64,000 nt of DNA, taken from assembly GCF_900100705.1 (NCBI RefSeq), contig NZ_FNCH01000002.1:1-64000 (forward strand). Direction: 5' to 3'. This stretch comes from Pedobacter terrae (GTDB lineage Bacteria > Bacteroidota > Bacteroidia > Sphingobacteriales > Sphingobacteriaceae). The notes under the pieces were generated by a model. The model worked only from the letters and a program-made list of their open reading frames with translations, was not told where the DNA came from and made no database searches. Position 1 is the first letter of the stretch. Every line of letters starts with the position of its first letter. Of this stretch, positions 7,701 to 16,694 are shown piece by piece. The translations under genes and the position numbers were made by a program.

Positions 7701-10525
7701 ATGGTTTTTACCAATACAGCGTAACCGGTCCACAAACCTGGGGCTGTACCACTACTTTTGGTCACGATGCTTCCGATCCAACAGGTGCAGGCAGTGGAGG
7801 TAACGCCGTGCAGATTAATGGCTACTCGGGCGGGAACATCCTTAACGAAGACTGGTTAATCTCTCCGACCTTAAATATTTCATCATTCAATTACGCCATT
7901 TTATCATTCTGGACCAGATCTGCCTTCGCGGGAGATAAACTGCAGTTAAAAATCTCGACCAACTATACGGGTTCAGGTAATCCTGGACTCGCCACATGGA
8001 CCAGTTTAGACGGTAAATTCCCTGAAACGGGCAGCGATAAATGGACCAAATCAGACAATATCGATTTATCAGCCTACAAAGCTATACCTGTTTATGTAGC
8101 TATTGTATATAATTCTACCACTTCATCGGCCAGCCGCTGGACAGTTGATGATTTTGCCGTTACCAATTCGAACACGCCACCTGCAGTCGACATTACCACT
8201 TCGCCTTCGAGCATCAGTTTCGGTTTCCAGGCGGCAAATACCACTTCAGCAGCAAATACATTTGGTTTTTCTGCAGGGAACTTAACCGGCGATGTTACCT
8301 TAACTGCTCCGGCCAACTTCACACTGTCTAAAACCAGCACCGGAACCTATAGCAGCAGCATTACCTATCCGAAAGCCGATATCAACAATACTTCGCCAAC
8401 CGTTTATGCGAAATTTTCGCCAACCGCGGTGAATACCAGTTATACCGGCAATGTAAATATTGCCACTTCCGGTTCGGCAAATAAAACCGTTGCTTTAAGC
8501 GGAAATACTTTCGATATTGCCAACACCCTTGAAGTGGTAAACTGGAACATCGAATGGTTTGGCAGCCCGGCCCAGGATCCATCAAACGATGCCTTACAGG
8601 CCGCAAATGTTAAAACAGTGGTCAACAATATCAATGCAGATATTTATGGCTTTGCAGAGGTGGTAGATACCACTTTATTCAGGAACACGGTTTTACCTGC
8701 CGGATATAATGTTGTATTTAGTGAGTTCGGATCATACGCCGATAATAAAGCCGATGCCGATTATCCATTGGCACAAAAACTGGCCTTTATGTATCGCACC
8801 GATCTGATTAAACCCATTTCTACTTTAGGCATTTTAAGAGATACCTATAACCCTGCTGTACCGGCAACCAGTGCCGATGGTACACCTTATAAAAACTGGT
8901 CGTCAGGCCGTTTCCCTTACATGATGCAGGCACAGGTAAAGATCAACAATAAACTGGATACGGTTTACTTCGTAGAGATTCATGCCAAAGCCAACACAGG
9001 CACAACTGCCGATCAGATTGATTCTTACAACCGGAGGAAAAATGGCAACAAACAATTAAAAGATTGGCTTGATGCTAACCTAGCCGGTAAAAAAGTGATT
9101 ATTCTCGGCGATTTTAACGATGTACTGGATGCTGATAAAACCATTGCCCCAATGCCTGCGGGTACCGGCACTTCATATTCCGATTTTACACAAGATGCAG
9201 CAAATTATTTCCCGGTTACCCTGCCTTTAAGTTTAGCCGGAAAACAATCTACCGCCGGCTTTAATACTGTGATTGATAATGTGATTATTACCAAAAGCCT
9301 TAACCTTAACTATATTCCTGCCTCGGCCGAGGTTTTAGACGGCGTTAAAAACCTGGTAACCAATTACAGTTCTACCACAACCGATCATTATCCGATTAAA
9401 ACCAGGTATTTATTCGGCAATGGTGCGCCAACTCTCGATGCCGTAGCCGATCAGGCCGTTTGTTACACATCAGCCAACCAGACGATTGCTTTAACCGGAA
9501 TTTCTGCTGGTCCGGAAACTGCGCAAAATACTACACTTGCTGTTACCTCAGATAATGCCAACCTGTTTGATGTATTAACTGTGGCAGCAAACGGTGCCGA
9601 TAAAGGAACCATTACTTACCACTTAAAAAACAATGTAAGTGGTGCGGCCAATATTACGGTTACCGTGATTGATAATGGCGGGACTGATTTTGGTGGAGTA
9701 GACAAAACAACCAAAACTTTCAAATTAACGGTAACTTCAACCGCCACGGCAACCGTTACAGGTACAGCTGCAGTTTGTATAAACGGAGCGCCCCAAAGCA
9801 TCATCTTTACCGGCGCAAACGGAACGGCCCCTTATACGTTTACCTACAATATTAACGGCGGCGCAAGCCAAACGGTAAGTACTAGCGCAACAAGCGCGTC
9901 GGTAACAGTTTCGGCCCCAACTAATGTGGCGGGTACTTTTGCCTATCATTTAGTTAATGTAAAAGATGCCAACTGTGGCCAAACCCAAACCGGATCGGCT
10001 ACCATCACCGTAAATGCTTTACCGGTGGTTTCCATCAGCAGTAATAAAGGTTTATCCGTTTCTAAAGGCGATGCAATCGTGTTAACCGCTACCGGTGGTA
10101 CGCAATTTAGCTGGACAGGCGCAGATATCCTTAGCGGCCAGAACACTGCTGCCCTAACCATCCGCCCAAAACAGAGCGGTACTTACCGCGTTACGATAGC
10201 CAATGCGAGTGGTTGTGTAAGCGATCAAAACATTGCCATTACGGTAATAGAAGATTATAAACTCGAAGCCAGTACCGTGATTACCCCTAATGGCGATGGT
10301 TACAATGATAAATTTATTGTAAAGAACATCGATTACTATCCAAACAACACCTTAAAGATTTTCGATAAGGCCGGGAGGATATTATACACCAAACATACCT
10401 ATGCCAACGATTGGGACGGAACCATAAACGGTAGCCCCTTAAACGAAGGAACCTATTATTACATCATCGATTTAGGCAATGGCATCGGTACATTTAAAGG
10501 TTACATCAACATCATTAGAGACTAA
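4754..10525 (+). CDS. T9SS-secreted multidomain endonuclease/exonuclease/phosphatase-family protein with lamin-tail domains
   Basis: A 1923-residue secreted protein. Order by approximate residue: signal peptide 1-21 (ends SAQ); a beta-rich segment 22-230; Hydin/choice-of-anchor D-like Ig repeats about 235-450; lamin-tail domains 1 (about 458-650, ISEVYGGGG) and 2 (about 654-850, ISEAYGGGG); another Hydin-like repeat 855-960; a choice-of-anchor J-like jelly roll 965-1135; a fourth Hydin-like repeat 1144-1250; an endonuclease/exonuclease/phosphatase domain 1258-1550 with NWNIEW, FAEV, GDFND (about 1451) and DHYP (about 1543); Ig-like repeats 1555-1835; and a gliding-motility-associated T9SS type B sorting domain (TPNGDGYND from about 1842). 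It is probably an extracellular DNase or phosphodiesterase. The PorP/SprF gene follows after 8 bp, likely as its secretion partner. The lamin-tail pair is an internal duplication 196 codons apart. Confidence 0.88.
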   Translation: MKKPLLLILFFLVFVNYLSAQVSLTALNTAKSENFDGMTATGTSKVTGWSAVKASGTSAAATGSALTLAVYTTSSNSGAAYNAGTSGAADRSLGSLASGALVPRFGAGFQNNTGSTVTSIDLSGVMEQWRTGSNATVNENLNFEYSFNATGIADASATWLPLTGMALNEKLTTTTAAAGVDGNQPANQTAISGSITAITWVNGATLYIRWTDTDDLGSDGIYTVDDFSITPKGSATATPVLSASNTELVFGDQNINSNSTAQSYTLGGANLTANVSVNATAPFSVSKDNVTFSNAISYTTAEVAASPLVYVRFSPTAAGNASGNITNTSTGATPVNVAVSGNGLSTILTVNQTAFDFGSQNTGTNSTAQTFNLSATGLTDVVNVTTTAPFYLSKDNVTYSTSLVYSVAELTTGKTVYARFSPTAASTASGNISIASTGATTQNIATTGVGTTPPVAPTPIVISEVYGGGGNTGATYKNDFIELYNPGNTAVDLTGWSVQYAAAAGTSWQVTPLTGSIPAKSFYLVQEAAGTGGTINLPTPDVTGTINMSGTAFKIVLSNDTTALTGANPTGAAIVDKIGVGPTASGYETAATAVLSNTASAERKASATSTAATLAVGGTEEFNGNGYDTDNNSTDFVVTSPNPQNSTVKEPTGANHVVISEAYGGGGNSGAVYKNDFIELYNPTLSAVDLTGWSVQYASATGTGNWTVTTLSGSIAPKGFYLIQQSAGTGGTTNLPTPDKIGTIAMSGTAGKVLLSNSITAQTGSLPTGATVIDLVGFGATANGFEGTAPAPAPSNTSSIERKASATSDATTLGTGGTEEFAGNGYDSDDNAADFIVRTPNPQNSSVTEPVSTSGPYLVVTPKTLAFSNQAINTTSAAKTYVLSAGNLTNNTTLTVTGPFSISKDNTTFANTLSYTVADLATNQTVYVKFSPTAVGNANGAIVHASAGATSVSLALSGPAIDPNQTAFNFENCTTVGSAALSDGFYQYSVTGPQTWGCTTTFGHDASDPTGAGSGGNAVQINGYSGGNILNEDWLISPTLNISSFNYAILSFWTRSAFAGDKLQLKISTNYTGSGNPGLATWTSLDGKFPETGSDKWTKSDNIDLSAYKAIPVYVAIVYNSTTSSASRWTVDDFAVTNSNTPPAVDITTSPSSISFGFQAANTTSAANTFGFSAGNLTGDVTLTAPANFTLSKTSTGTYSSSITYPKADINNTSPTVYAKFSPTAVNTSYTGNVNIATSGSANKTVALSGNTFDIANTLEVVNWNIEWFGSPAQDPSNDALQAANVKTVVNNINADIYGFAEVVDTTLFRNTVLPAGYNVVFSEFGSYADNKADADYPLAQKLAFMYRTDLIKPISTLGILRDTYNPAVPATSADGTPYKNWSSGRFPYMMQAQVKINNKLDTVYFVEIHAKANTGTTADQIDSYNRRKNGNKQLKDWLDANLAGKKVIILGDFNDVLDADKTIAPMPAGTGTSYSDFTQDAANYFPVTLPLSLAGKQSTAGFNTVIDNVIITKSLNLNYIPASAEVLDGVKNLVTNYSSTTTDHYPIKTRYLFGNGAPTLDAVADQAVCYTSANQTIALTGISAGPETAQNTTLAVTSDNANLFDVLTVAANGADKGTITYHLKNNVSGAANITVTVIDNGGTDFGGVDKTTKTFKLTVTSTATATVTGTAAVCINGAPQSIIFTGANGTAPYTFTYNINGGASQTVSTSATSASVTVSAPTNVAGTFAYHLVNVKDANCGQTQTGSATITVNALPVVSISSNKGLSVSKGDAIVLTATGGTQFSWTGADILSGQNTAALTIRPKQSGTYRVTIANASGCVSDQNIAITVIEDYKLEASTVITPNGDGYNDKFIVKNIDYYPNNTLKIFDKAGRILYTKHTYANDWDGTINGSPLNEGTYYYIIDLGNGIGTFKGYINIIRD

Positions 10526-10533
10526 TTACAGAC

Positions 10534-11454
10534 ATGAAAGCAATTACCAAAACCATACAGCAAATGCGTCGCGTAACGTTTCTATTTGCAGCCAGTACAT
10601 TATTTGCTTGCAGTGTAAAGGCACAGATCCTTCCGCTCAATGCGCAATATTTCCAAAACCGTTACCTGGTCAACCCATCTATGGCGGGTATTAACGAAGG
10701 TTTTAACATCAACGGCAGTTTCCGCAAACAATGGTCAAACATTCCGGGGGCTCCCATTACCCAAAGTGTAACTTTAGATCAGCAGGTAAACAAAGTGGGT
10801 TGGGGCGTAAATATCTACAACGAAAAATCGGGTGGCATCCAGCGCACCAAGGCCGTTGGAACCTTTGCCTATCACCTACCCTTAAATAACGACGATCAGA
10901 AACTGAATTTCGGAATCTCTTTTGGCGCCAGTCAGGATAAACTCGATTTGAACAGTGTAAGAAACAGCGATATTAATGATCCATCGATCGCCCGTTTTAA
11001 CGATAGGGGTTATTACCTGGATGGCGATTTCGGAATTTCCTACACCTCAAAAGGATTAACCGTTGAGGGGGCCGTGCCTAATATGCGTTCCGTTTTTAGA
11101 AAAGACGATTTAAACTATGCCGATAAACCCACATTTTATTCGGCAGTAGGTTATAAGTTCATGCTGGGGTCGGGTATAAACGGCATCAGCCTGGAGCCAA
11201 AAGGGGTGTTCAGGGGCATCAAGAATTACGAAAATTTATGGGATGCCGGTTTAAACGCAAACTTTGCCAACGATAAGTTATACGTAATGGCCATGTACCA
11301 CAATACGCAAAATGCTACCATTGGTTTTGGGATGAACTACAAATCGACCCTGTATTTTATGGCCTACTACAATACGGCTACTTCCGCTATTAGCGGTTAT
11401 ACCGATGGCGATTTTGAAATCAATATCCGTTTAAATATTGGCAAGAAACCTTGA
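10534..11454 (+). CDS. PorP/SprF family type IX secretion system outer-membrane protein
   Basis: A 306-residue protein with an N-terminal signal sequence (about 1-32, ending VKAQ) and the PorP/SprF hallmark NAQYFQNRYLVNPSMAG, followed by alternating amphipathic strands ending in a C-terminal outer-membrane beta strand (FEINIRLNIG). Members partner with T9SS cargo carrying type B C-terminal domains, as SprF does with SprB. It sits 8 bp after the type B cargo gene, which supports a dedicated cargo-partner pair in one transcript. The first in-frame ATG at 10534 is retained; a second Met at codon 11 is an alternative start. Confidence 0.92.
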   Translation: MKAITKTIQQMRRVTFLFAASTLFACSVKAQILPLNAQYFQNRYLVNPSMAGINEGFNINGSFRKQWSNIPGAPITQSVTLDQQVNKVGWGVNIYNEKSGGIQRTKAVGTFAYHLPLNNDDQKLNFGISFGASQDKLDLNSVRNSDINDPSIARFNDRGYYLDGDFGISYTSKGLTVEGAVPNMRSVFRKDDLNYADKPTFYSAVGYKFMLGSGINGISLEPKGVFRGIKNYENLWDAGLNANFANDKLYVMAMYHNTQNATIGFGMNYKSTLYFMAYYNTATSAISGYTDGDFEINIRLNIGKKP

Positions 11455-11475
11455 TTTTTATTTTAACAGATGGCC

Positions 11476-11499
11476 GTCATCCGATTACTATCGGATGAC
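11476..11499. terminator. Palindrome downstream of the T9SS cargo/PorP pair, possible terminator
   Basis: Perfect 10-bp arms GTCATCCGAT/ATCGGATGAC surround a four-base loop 22 bp after the PorP/SprF stop codon. There is a TTTT run about 10 bp further on, so it may end the operon, but it is also a member of the dispersed ATCCGAT palindrome family. Confidence 0.4.
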
Positions 11500-11669
11500 G
11501 ACCGTTTTCTAGCGAGCGCCCAAAACCCCTATCCGCCTATCGGCACCTTTCCCCTGAAAGGGAAAGGGCTTGAAAGACAAATTTCTGCATCCTGCAATAC
11601 GCACCTTGCTATATGCGCAATGCTATCTGCACCCTGCTGCCTGGCCTGGGATATGATGGAAGGAGAAAA

Positions 11670-11773
11670 CGTTAAAGCTTTTGCACCTACTTTCAACCTA
11701 CCACTACACAGAGGCAGCACGCCCTCCCCGATTCTTCATCGGGGCTTGTGCTGACGACCTCAAAGCTTTGACG
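11670..11773 (+). repeat. 104-bp nested-hairpin element, copy 1
   Basis: The element begins CGTTAAAGCTTT and ends AAAGCTTTGACG, which pair as an outer stem with one G-T wobble. Inside are CAGCAC/GTGCTG and an innermost CCCCGAT/ATCGGGG hairpin with loop TCTTC. Four further copies in the same orientation are at 14140-14243, 15599-15701, 16022-16127 and 32710-32813. Confidence 0.8.
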
Positions 11774-12044
11774 AATTTATCCAACATCAGATCCAAGCCT
11801 TGATCTTTTGTTTCTTTTCTATCAAGAGAAAAGAAAGAGCCCTTCGGTGGCTAACCGAGGCAAGCCCGAGCCGTGGACAAAGAGTAGCCAGTGCATTAAG
11901 GTTCCCGCCTGCGCGGGATCCGATAGCTATCGGATGACGACCACTACAGTTGAGATAACGGACTCTAATAAAAGGGTCTTCATCTCGACTGGAGTGCAAC
12001 GGAATGGAGAGATCTTTGTACCAGGTTATTGAAATCAAATTTAA

Positions 12045-12324
12045 AAGATTTCTCCGCTACGGTCGAAATGACGGATTTATTGATGGAACAAATACCATAT
12101 TAGAAGCTATCTTATACACCCTGCTGTCTGCACCCTGCTATCCGGCCTCGCAGATTTCCGCCAGAAAAAGCACGGAAATCTTCGCAGTTACCCCTCATAA
12201 CCCCACAACCCAAGGCAGGATCAAAGCGAGCGCGTCGGACAAAGCAAGGGGTTAAGAGCCTCGATGCTGCCGCAAATAAGATTTTCCGTAGCTTTTTACA
12301 AGGAAGGATGCAAGCCTTGGGTTT
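12045..12324 (+). repeat. Long direct repeat, left of nhaA
   Basis: About 280 bp recur at 14445-14724 with an exact 2,400-bp offset; the 60 bp from 12061 are identical to those from 14461 and the rest differs at scattered positions. The two copies bracket nhaA. Confidence 0.85.
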
Positions 12325-12548
12325 ATGACCTTTTATTGTTTGTTTTATCGGTTGTCATGCTTTCGCTGCGCTCAGGTTTGTTTCTTTTGGGCCAAGCCAA
12401 AAGAAAGAGCCCTTCGGTGGCTAACCGAGGCAAGACTGCGTGAAGGGCAAAACTTGCAAATCGTACGCCGTAATGCCGACCGTATTAGCGCCTTACATTT
12501 CTCCACAAAAAACCTCCCTTTTTCCCCTTATTTCACTATTTTTACCCC

Positions 12549-13703
12549 ATGGCTAAATTAATCAATCTGGAAGTATTTAAGCGTTTCTTCCGCTCCGGAC
12601 AAGTAGGCGGTTTTCTATTATTGATCTGTGTGACCATCTCCCTAATCATTGCCAATAGCGCTTCAAAAGAAAGTTTCGAAACCTTTTTAACAACAAAACT
12701 TGGTTTTGGTGCCGTAAACTACAGTATCCTCGCCTGGATAAACGATGCCTTAATGGCCATATTTTTCCTGCTTGTCGGACTCGAAATCAAACGCGAACTC
12801 GTAGAAGGCGAGTTATCTTCTGTGAAAAGTGCATCCTTACCCGTAGTTGCCGCACTCGGTGGCATGTTTATACCTGCACTCTTTTATATCTTATTCAATA
12901 AAGGAGAAGCCTCTGCATCTGGCTGGGGCATACCCATGGCTACTGATATTGCCTTTGCCCTTGCCATAATCGCGATGCTCGGGAAAAGCATACCTAGCAG
13001 TTTAAAAATATTCCTGGCTGCACTGGCCATTGTTGATGATCTTGGCGCCATCCTCGTCATTGCAATCTTTTATACCAAACAAATCCATTTCGAATACCTG
13101 GCCATGGCCGGGGGGATTCTCGTTCTTTTAGCGCTCATGAATTATTTTGGTGTAAAGAAACTGGTATTCTACCTCATCCCCGGCATCTTCCTTTGGTATT
13201 TCATCCACCACTCGGGCATCCACGCCACCATTGCAGGCGTATTATTGGCTTTTACCATCCCTACCAACAATACTAATGCAGAATCACCTTTAGAAAAACT
13301 GGAGCATTTTTTAACCAGGCCCGTCAACTACATCATCATGCCCATTTTCGCTCTGGCCAATACAAATATCACTTTCCAGAAAGAAATGCTGGCCGGATTA
13401 GCATCACCTTTAGGTTTGGGCATTATCATCGGTTTATTCGCAGGCAAAACCATTGGTGTAACCCTTTTCAGTTGGTTAGCCGTGAAATTAAAATGGGCTA
13501 ACCTACCCACAGGCGCTGGCTGGAAACACGTACTGGGTTTGGGCATGCTCTCCGGAATCGGTTTTACCATGTCGATTTTTATTGCCCTGCTCTCTTTTAG
13601 CGATGCGCTACATATCTCCGAAGCGAAATTTGCGATATTAACCGCATCTGTTTTATCGGGTGTAGTGGGTTTTGTATTTTTGAAATCAGTGAAGAAGGTT
13701 TAA
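12549..13703 (+). CDS. nhaA: Na+/H+ antiporter NhaA
   Basis: A 384-residue inner-membrane protein with the eleven to twelve hydrophobic segments expected of NhaA. It exchanges cytoplasmic Na+ (or Li+) for external H+ and serves in pH and salt homeostasis. The ion-binding aspartate pair is visible in AIVDDLGAILVIAIFYT (about residues 156-172), and the substrate-path segment MATDIAFALAI (about 131-141) is intact. The length is normal for the family. It stands alone, flanked on both sides by hairpin-module tracts, with no partner gene; the ATG at 12549 is preceded by a short A/C-rich leader. Nothing suggests inactivation. Confidence 0.95.
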   Translation: MAKLINLEVFKRFFRSGQVGGFLLLICVTISLIIANSASKESFETFLTTKLGFGAVNYSILAWINDALMAIFFLLVGLEIKRELVEGELSSVKSASLPVVAALGGMFIPALFYILFNKGEASASGWGIPMATDIAFALAIIAMLGKSIPSSLKIFLAALAIVDDLGAILVIAIFYTKQIHFEYLAMAGGILVLLALMNYFGVKKLVFYLIPGIFLWYFIHHSGIHATIAGVLLAFTIPTNNTNAESPLEKLEHFLTRPVNYIIMPIFALANTNITFQKEMLAGLASPLGLGIIIGLFAGKTIGVTLFSWLAVKLKWANLPTGAGWKHVLGLGMLSGIGFTMSIFIALLSFSDALHISEAKFAILTASVLSGVVGFVFLKSVKKV

Positions 13704-14139
13704 GTGCATATATAACCGCAAAGGGCACAAAAGTGGGATCGCAAAGAACGCGTACAAGCGTTACTTTTTTAGCGCCTTAATCCCCTATCCGCCTATCGGC
13801 ACCTTTCCCCTGAAAGGGAAAGGACTAAAAAACAAATTATCGCATCCTGCAATACGCAACTTGCTATATGCACAATGCGATCTGCACCATGCTATCCGGC
13901 CTCACAGATTTTTCTGAGTAACAATCTGTCGTCATTTCGACTGTAGCGCAGCGGAATGGAGAAATCTTTGAACCACGTTATAGCGAGCGACTTAAACCCC
14001 TATCCGCCTATCGGCACCTTTCCTCTGAAAGGGAAAGGACTAAAAAACAAATTATCGCATCCTGCAATACGCACCTTGATATATGCACAATGCTATCTGC
14101 ACCATGCTATCCGGCCTAGGATATGATGGAAGGAGAAAA

Positions 14140-14243
14140 CGTTAAAGCTTTTGCACCTACTTTCAACCTACCACTACACAGAGGCAGCACGCCCTCCCCG
14201 ATTCTTCATCGGGGCTTGTGCTGACGACCTCAAAGCTTTGACG
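14140..14243 (+). repeat. 104-bp nested-hairpin element, copy 2
   Basis: The outer stem CGTTAAAGCTTT/AAAGCTTTGACG, middle stem CAGCAC/GTGCTG and inner stem CCCCGAT/ATCGGGG are all intact. It is preceded by GGATATGATGGAAGGAG, as in the other copies. Confidence 0.8.
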
Positions 14244-14444
14244 AATTTATCCGACATCAGATCCAAGCCTTTCAGTTATGCCTTTGTGTTTGTTGTTTTT
14301 AATGGCAGGCATGCTTTCGCTGTGCTCAGGTTTGTTTCTTTTCTATCAAGAGAAAAGAAAGAGCCCTTCGGTGGCTAACCGAGGCAAGCCTGTGCTGAGA
14401 GCAAAGAATCTATTAACCCAACTTAAAAGATTTCTCCCCGCCTG

Positions 14445-14724
14445 TACGGGCAGGCGCTACGGTCGAAATGACGGATTTATTGATGGAACAAATACCATAT
14501 TAGAAGCTATCTTATACACCCTGCTGTCTGCATCATGCTATCCGGCCTCGCAGATTTTCGCTGGAAAAAGCACGGAAATCTTTGCACTTCCCCCTCATAA
14601 CCTCACAGCCCAAGGCAGGATCAAAGCGAGCGCGGTGGGACAAAGCCAGGGCTAAGAGCCTCGATGCTGCCGCAAATAAGATTTTCCGTAGCTTTTTACA
14701 AGGAAGGATGCAAGCCTTGGGTTT
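14445..14724 (+). repeat. Long direct repeat, right of nhaA
   Basis: Partner of 12045-12324 in the same orientation; recombination between them would excise or duplicate nhaA. Confidence 0.85.
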
Positions 14725-15598
14725 TTGTTTCTTTTGGGCCAAGCCAAAAGAAAGAGCCCTTCGGTGGCTAACCGAGGCAAGCCTGTGCTGAGAGCAAAGA
14801 ATCTATTAACCCAACTTAAAAGATTTCTCCCCGCCTGTACGGGCAGGCGCTACGGTCGAAATGACGGGTTTTTCGCAATGATGGATTTATTGGTGGAACA
14901 ACGCTTTATTAAAAACTATCATAACGCACAATGCTATCTCCACCCTGCTATCCGGCCTCGCAGATTTTCGCCGGAAAAAGCACGGAAATCTTTGCAGTTC
15001 CCCCTCATACCCCCACAACCCAAGGCAGGATCAAAGCGAGAGCGGTGGAATAAAGCCAGGGCTAAGAGCCTCGATGCTGCCGCAAATAAGATTTCCGTAG
15101 CTTTTTACAAGAATTGCGCAGCAATCTTTTATACCGATAAAAACAATATGGTCACATAAAAAACGATGCAAGCCTTTCAGTTATGCCTTTGTATTTGTTG
15201 TTTTTAATGGCAGGCATGCTTTCGCTGCGCTCAGGTCTGTTTCTTTTGGGCCAAGCCAACCTGCGCAGCAAGCTTGAAGACCACTAAAAACATTAACGAA
15301 CACTGAAAAAAGAAAGAGCCCCTCTGCGGCGGTGGACCTGTACCGATTTTTCATCGGTAGCCGAGGCAAGACTGAGCGATTGGAAAACAATAAGCCAACG
15401 CATTAAGATTGCTTCGTACCTCGCAATGACGGTCGTATGATAGCGAGCGCCCTAAACCCCTATCCGCCTATCGGCACCTTCCCCTGAAAGGGAAAGGACT
15501 AAAAAACAAATTATCGCATCCTGCAATACGCACCTTGCTATAGGCGCAATGCTATCTGCACCATGCTATCCGGCCTAGGATATGATGGAAGGAGAAAA

Positions 15599-15701
15599 CG
15601 TTAAAGCTTTTGCAGCTCCTTTCGAACTACCACTGCCAGAGGCAGCACGCCCTCCCCGATCCTTCATCGGGGCTTGTGCTGACGACCTCAAAGCTTTGAC
15701 G
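15599..15701 (+). repeat. 104-bp nested-hairpin element, copy 3
   Basis: Same three nested stems as copy 1, one base shorter; the inner loop reads CCTTC. Confidence 0.8.
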
Positions 15702-16021
15702 AATTTATCCGACATCAGATCCAAGCCTTGATTTTTGTTTACCTTTTTATCAAGAAAAAGGTAAAAGCCATTCGGTGGCTAACCGAGGCAAGCCCGAGCA
15801 AAGGGCAAGAAAATAGCAACCGATTTAAGATTCCCGCATGCGCGAGAATGACGACCGTATTATAGCGAGCGTCCTAAACCCCTATCCGCCTATCGGCACC
15901 TTTCCCCTGAAAGGGAAAGGACTAAAAAACAAATTATCGCATCCTGCAATACGCACCTTGCTATATGCTCAATGCTATCTGCACCATGCTATCCGGCCTA
16001 GGATATGATGGAAGGAGAAAA

Positions 16022-16127
16022 CGTTAAAGCTTTCGCACTTCCTTCCGAACTACCACTGCCCAGAGGCAGCACGCCCTCCCCGATCCTTCATCGGGGGCTT
16101 GTGCTGGCGACCAAAAAAGCTTTGACG
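16022..16127 (+). repeat. 104-bp nested-hairpin element, copy 4
   Basis: Most diverged copy: an extra G follows the inner ATCGGGG arm and the 3' part reads ACCAAAAAAG, but the outer, middle and inner stems remain complementary. Confidence 0.78.
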
Positions 16128-16340
16128 AATTTATCCGACATCAGATCCAAGCCTTGATCTTTTGTTTCTTTTCTATCAGGAGAAAAGAAAGAGCCCCTCG
16201 GCGGCGGTGGACCTGTACCGATTTTTCATCGGTAGCCGAGGCAAGACTGAGCGAAGGAGAACAGCCTAGCGTTTGCTTTAAGATTCCCGCCTGCGCGGGA
16301 ATGACGACTGTACTATAAACTAACCTTATACTCCATCCTA

Positions 16341-16694
16341 TCCGGCTTCGCAGATTTTGGCCGAATATTGGTTCTTAGGCGCTTTGCTAACTGCCTTTCA
16401 AAATCCCAAAACCTTAACCGAAGCACGCCCGTCAATCCCAAGGGCCAGCTGAATCAAAAAAACAGATGCAGACCAGCACAACCAGCACTACCAAACCTCA
16501 AACGCAGTGAGTTTTGTGTCTTGAAGTTCCCACAAACACTCATTAACCCCCTCCCGACACAAAACAAAGTGCCGCTGTTTTTTTGATGTGTGGTGGCTAT
16601 GTGCAAAAGGCCCATTGCTGGATTGACGAAGCATTTTTGCATACTTTTGATGCTTCAAAAGTTTGATGCCCTCGCGGCATAGAGCGGAAAAACT
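16341..16694. other. Intergenic region, unassigned repeat-like sequence
   Basis: No protein with family features is visible. The minus-strand open frame 16454-16642 has no recognisable domain or good start context, and the composition resembles other dispersed Bacteroidota intergenic elements, but only one copy lies in this window so repeat status cannot be shown. It is the downstream flank of the 439-residue gene. Confidence 0.4.

Larger units (their letters stand above)
11455..12548. repeat. Hairpin-module repeat tract 2
   Basis: Downstream of the PorP/SprF gene the tract carries: the inverted repeat at 11476-11499; CCTTTCCC/GGGAAAGG near 11548; a 104-bp nested-hairpin element at 11670-11773; covarying hairpins at 11811-11836 (arms TTTCTTTTCT/AGAAAAGAAA) and 12381-12406 (arms TTTCTTTTGG/CCAAAAGAAA); CCCGC/GCGGG and the 18-bp palindrome 11918-11935; and a 280-bp block (12045-12324) recurring at 14445-14724. 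Open frames across it are repeat-derived and are not called. Sequence 12430-12548 leads into nhaA. Confidence 0.85.
13704..16340. repeat. Hairpin-module repeat tract 3
   Basis: About 2.6 kb of recombined modules: CCTTTCCC/GGGAAAGG or near variants at about 13802, 14019, 15478 and 15899; nested-hairpin elements at 14140-14243, 15599-15701 and 16022-16127; covarying hairpins at 14335-14360, 14728-14753, 15240 onward (interrupted by about 50 bp at 15260-15309), 15738-15765 (arms TTTACCTTTTT/AAAAAGGTAAA) and 16165-16190; CGG stems and CCCGC/GCGGG stems. A segment at about 14360-14470 is tandemly duplicated at 14753-14865 (offset 393), and another at 15452 recurs near 15874. All modules keep the same orientation as in tracts 1, 2 and 4. 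Open frames such as 14278-14655 and 14725-15159 are repeat-derived. Confidence 0.85.

Noticed and set aside
16454..16642. 62-residue minus-strand frame
   Set aside because: Cys/Phe-rich translation without family features in what looks like a dispersed intergenic element.
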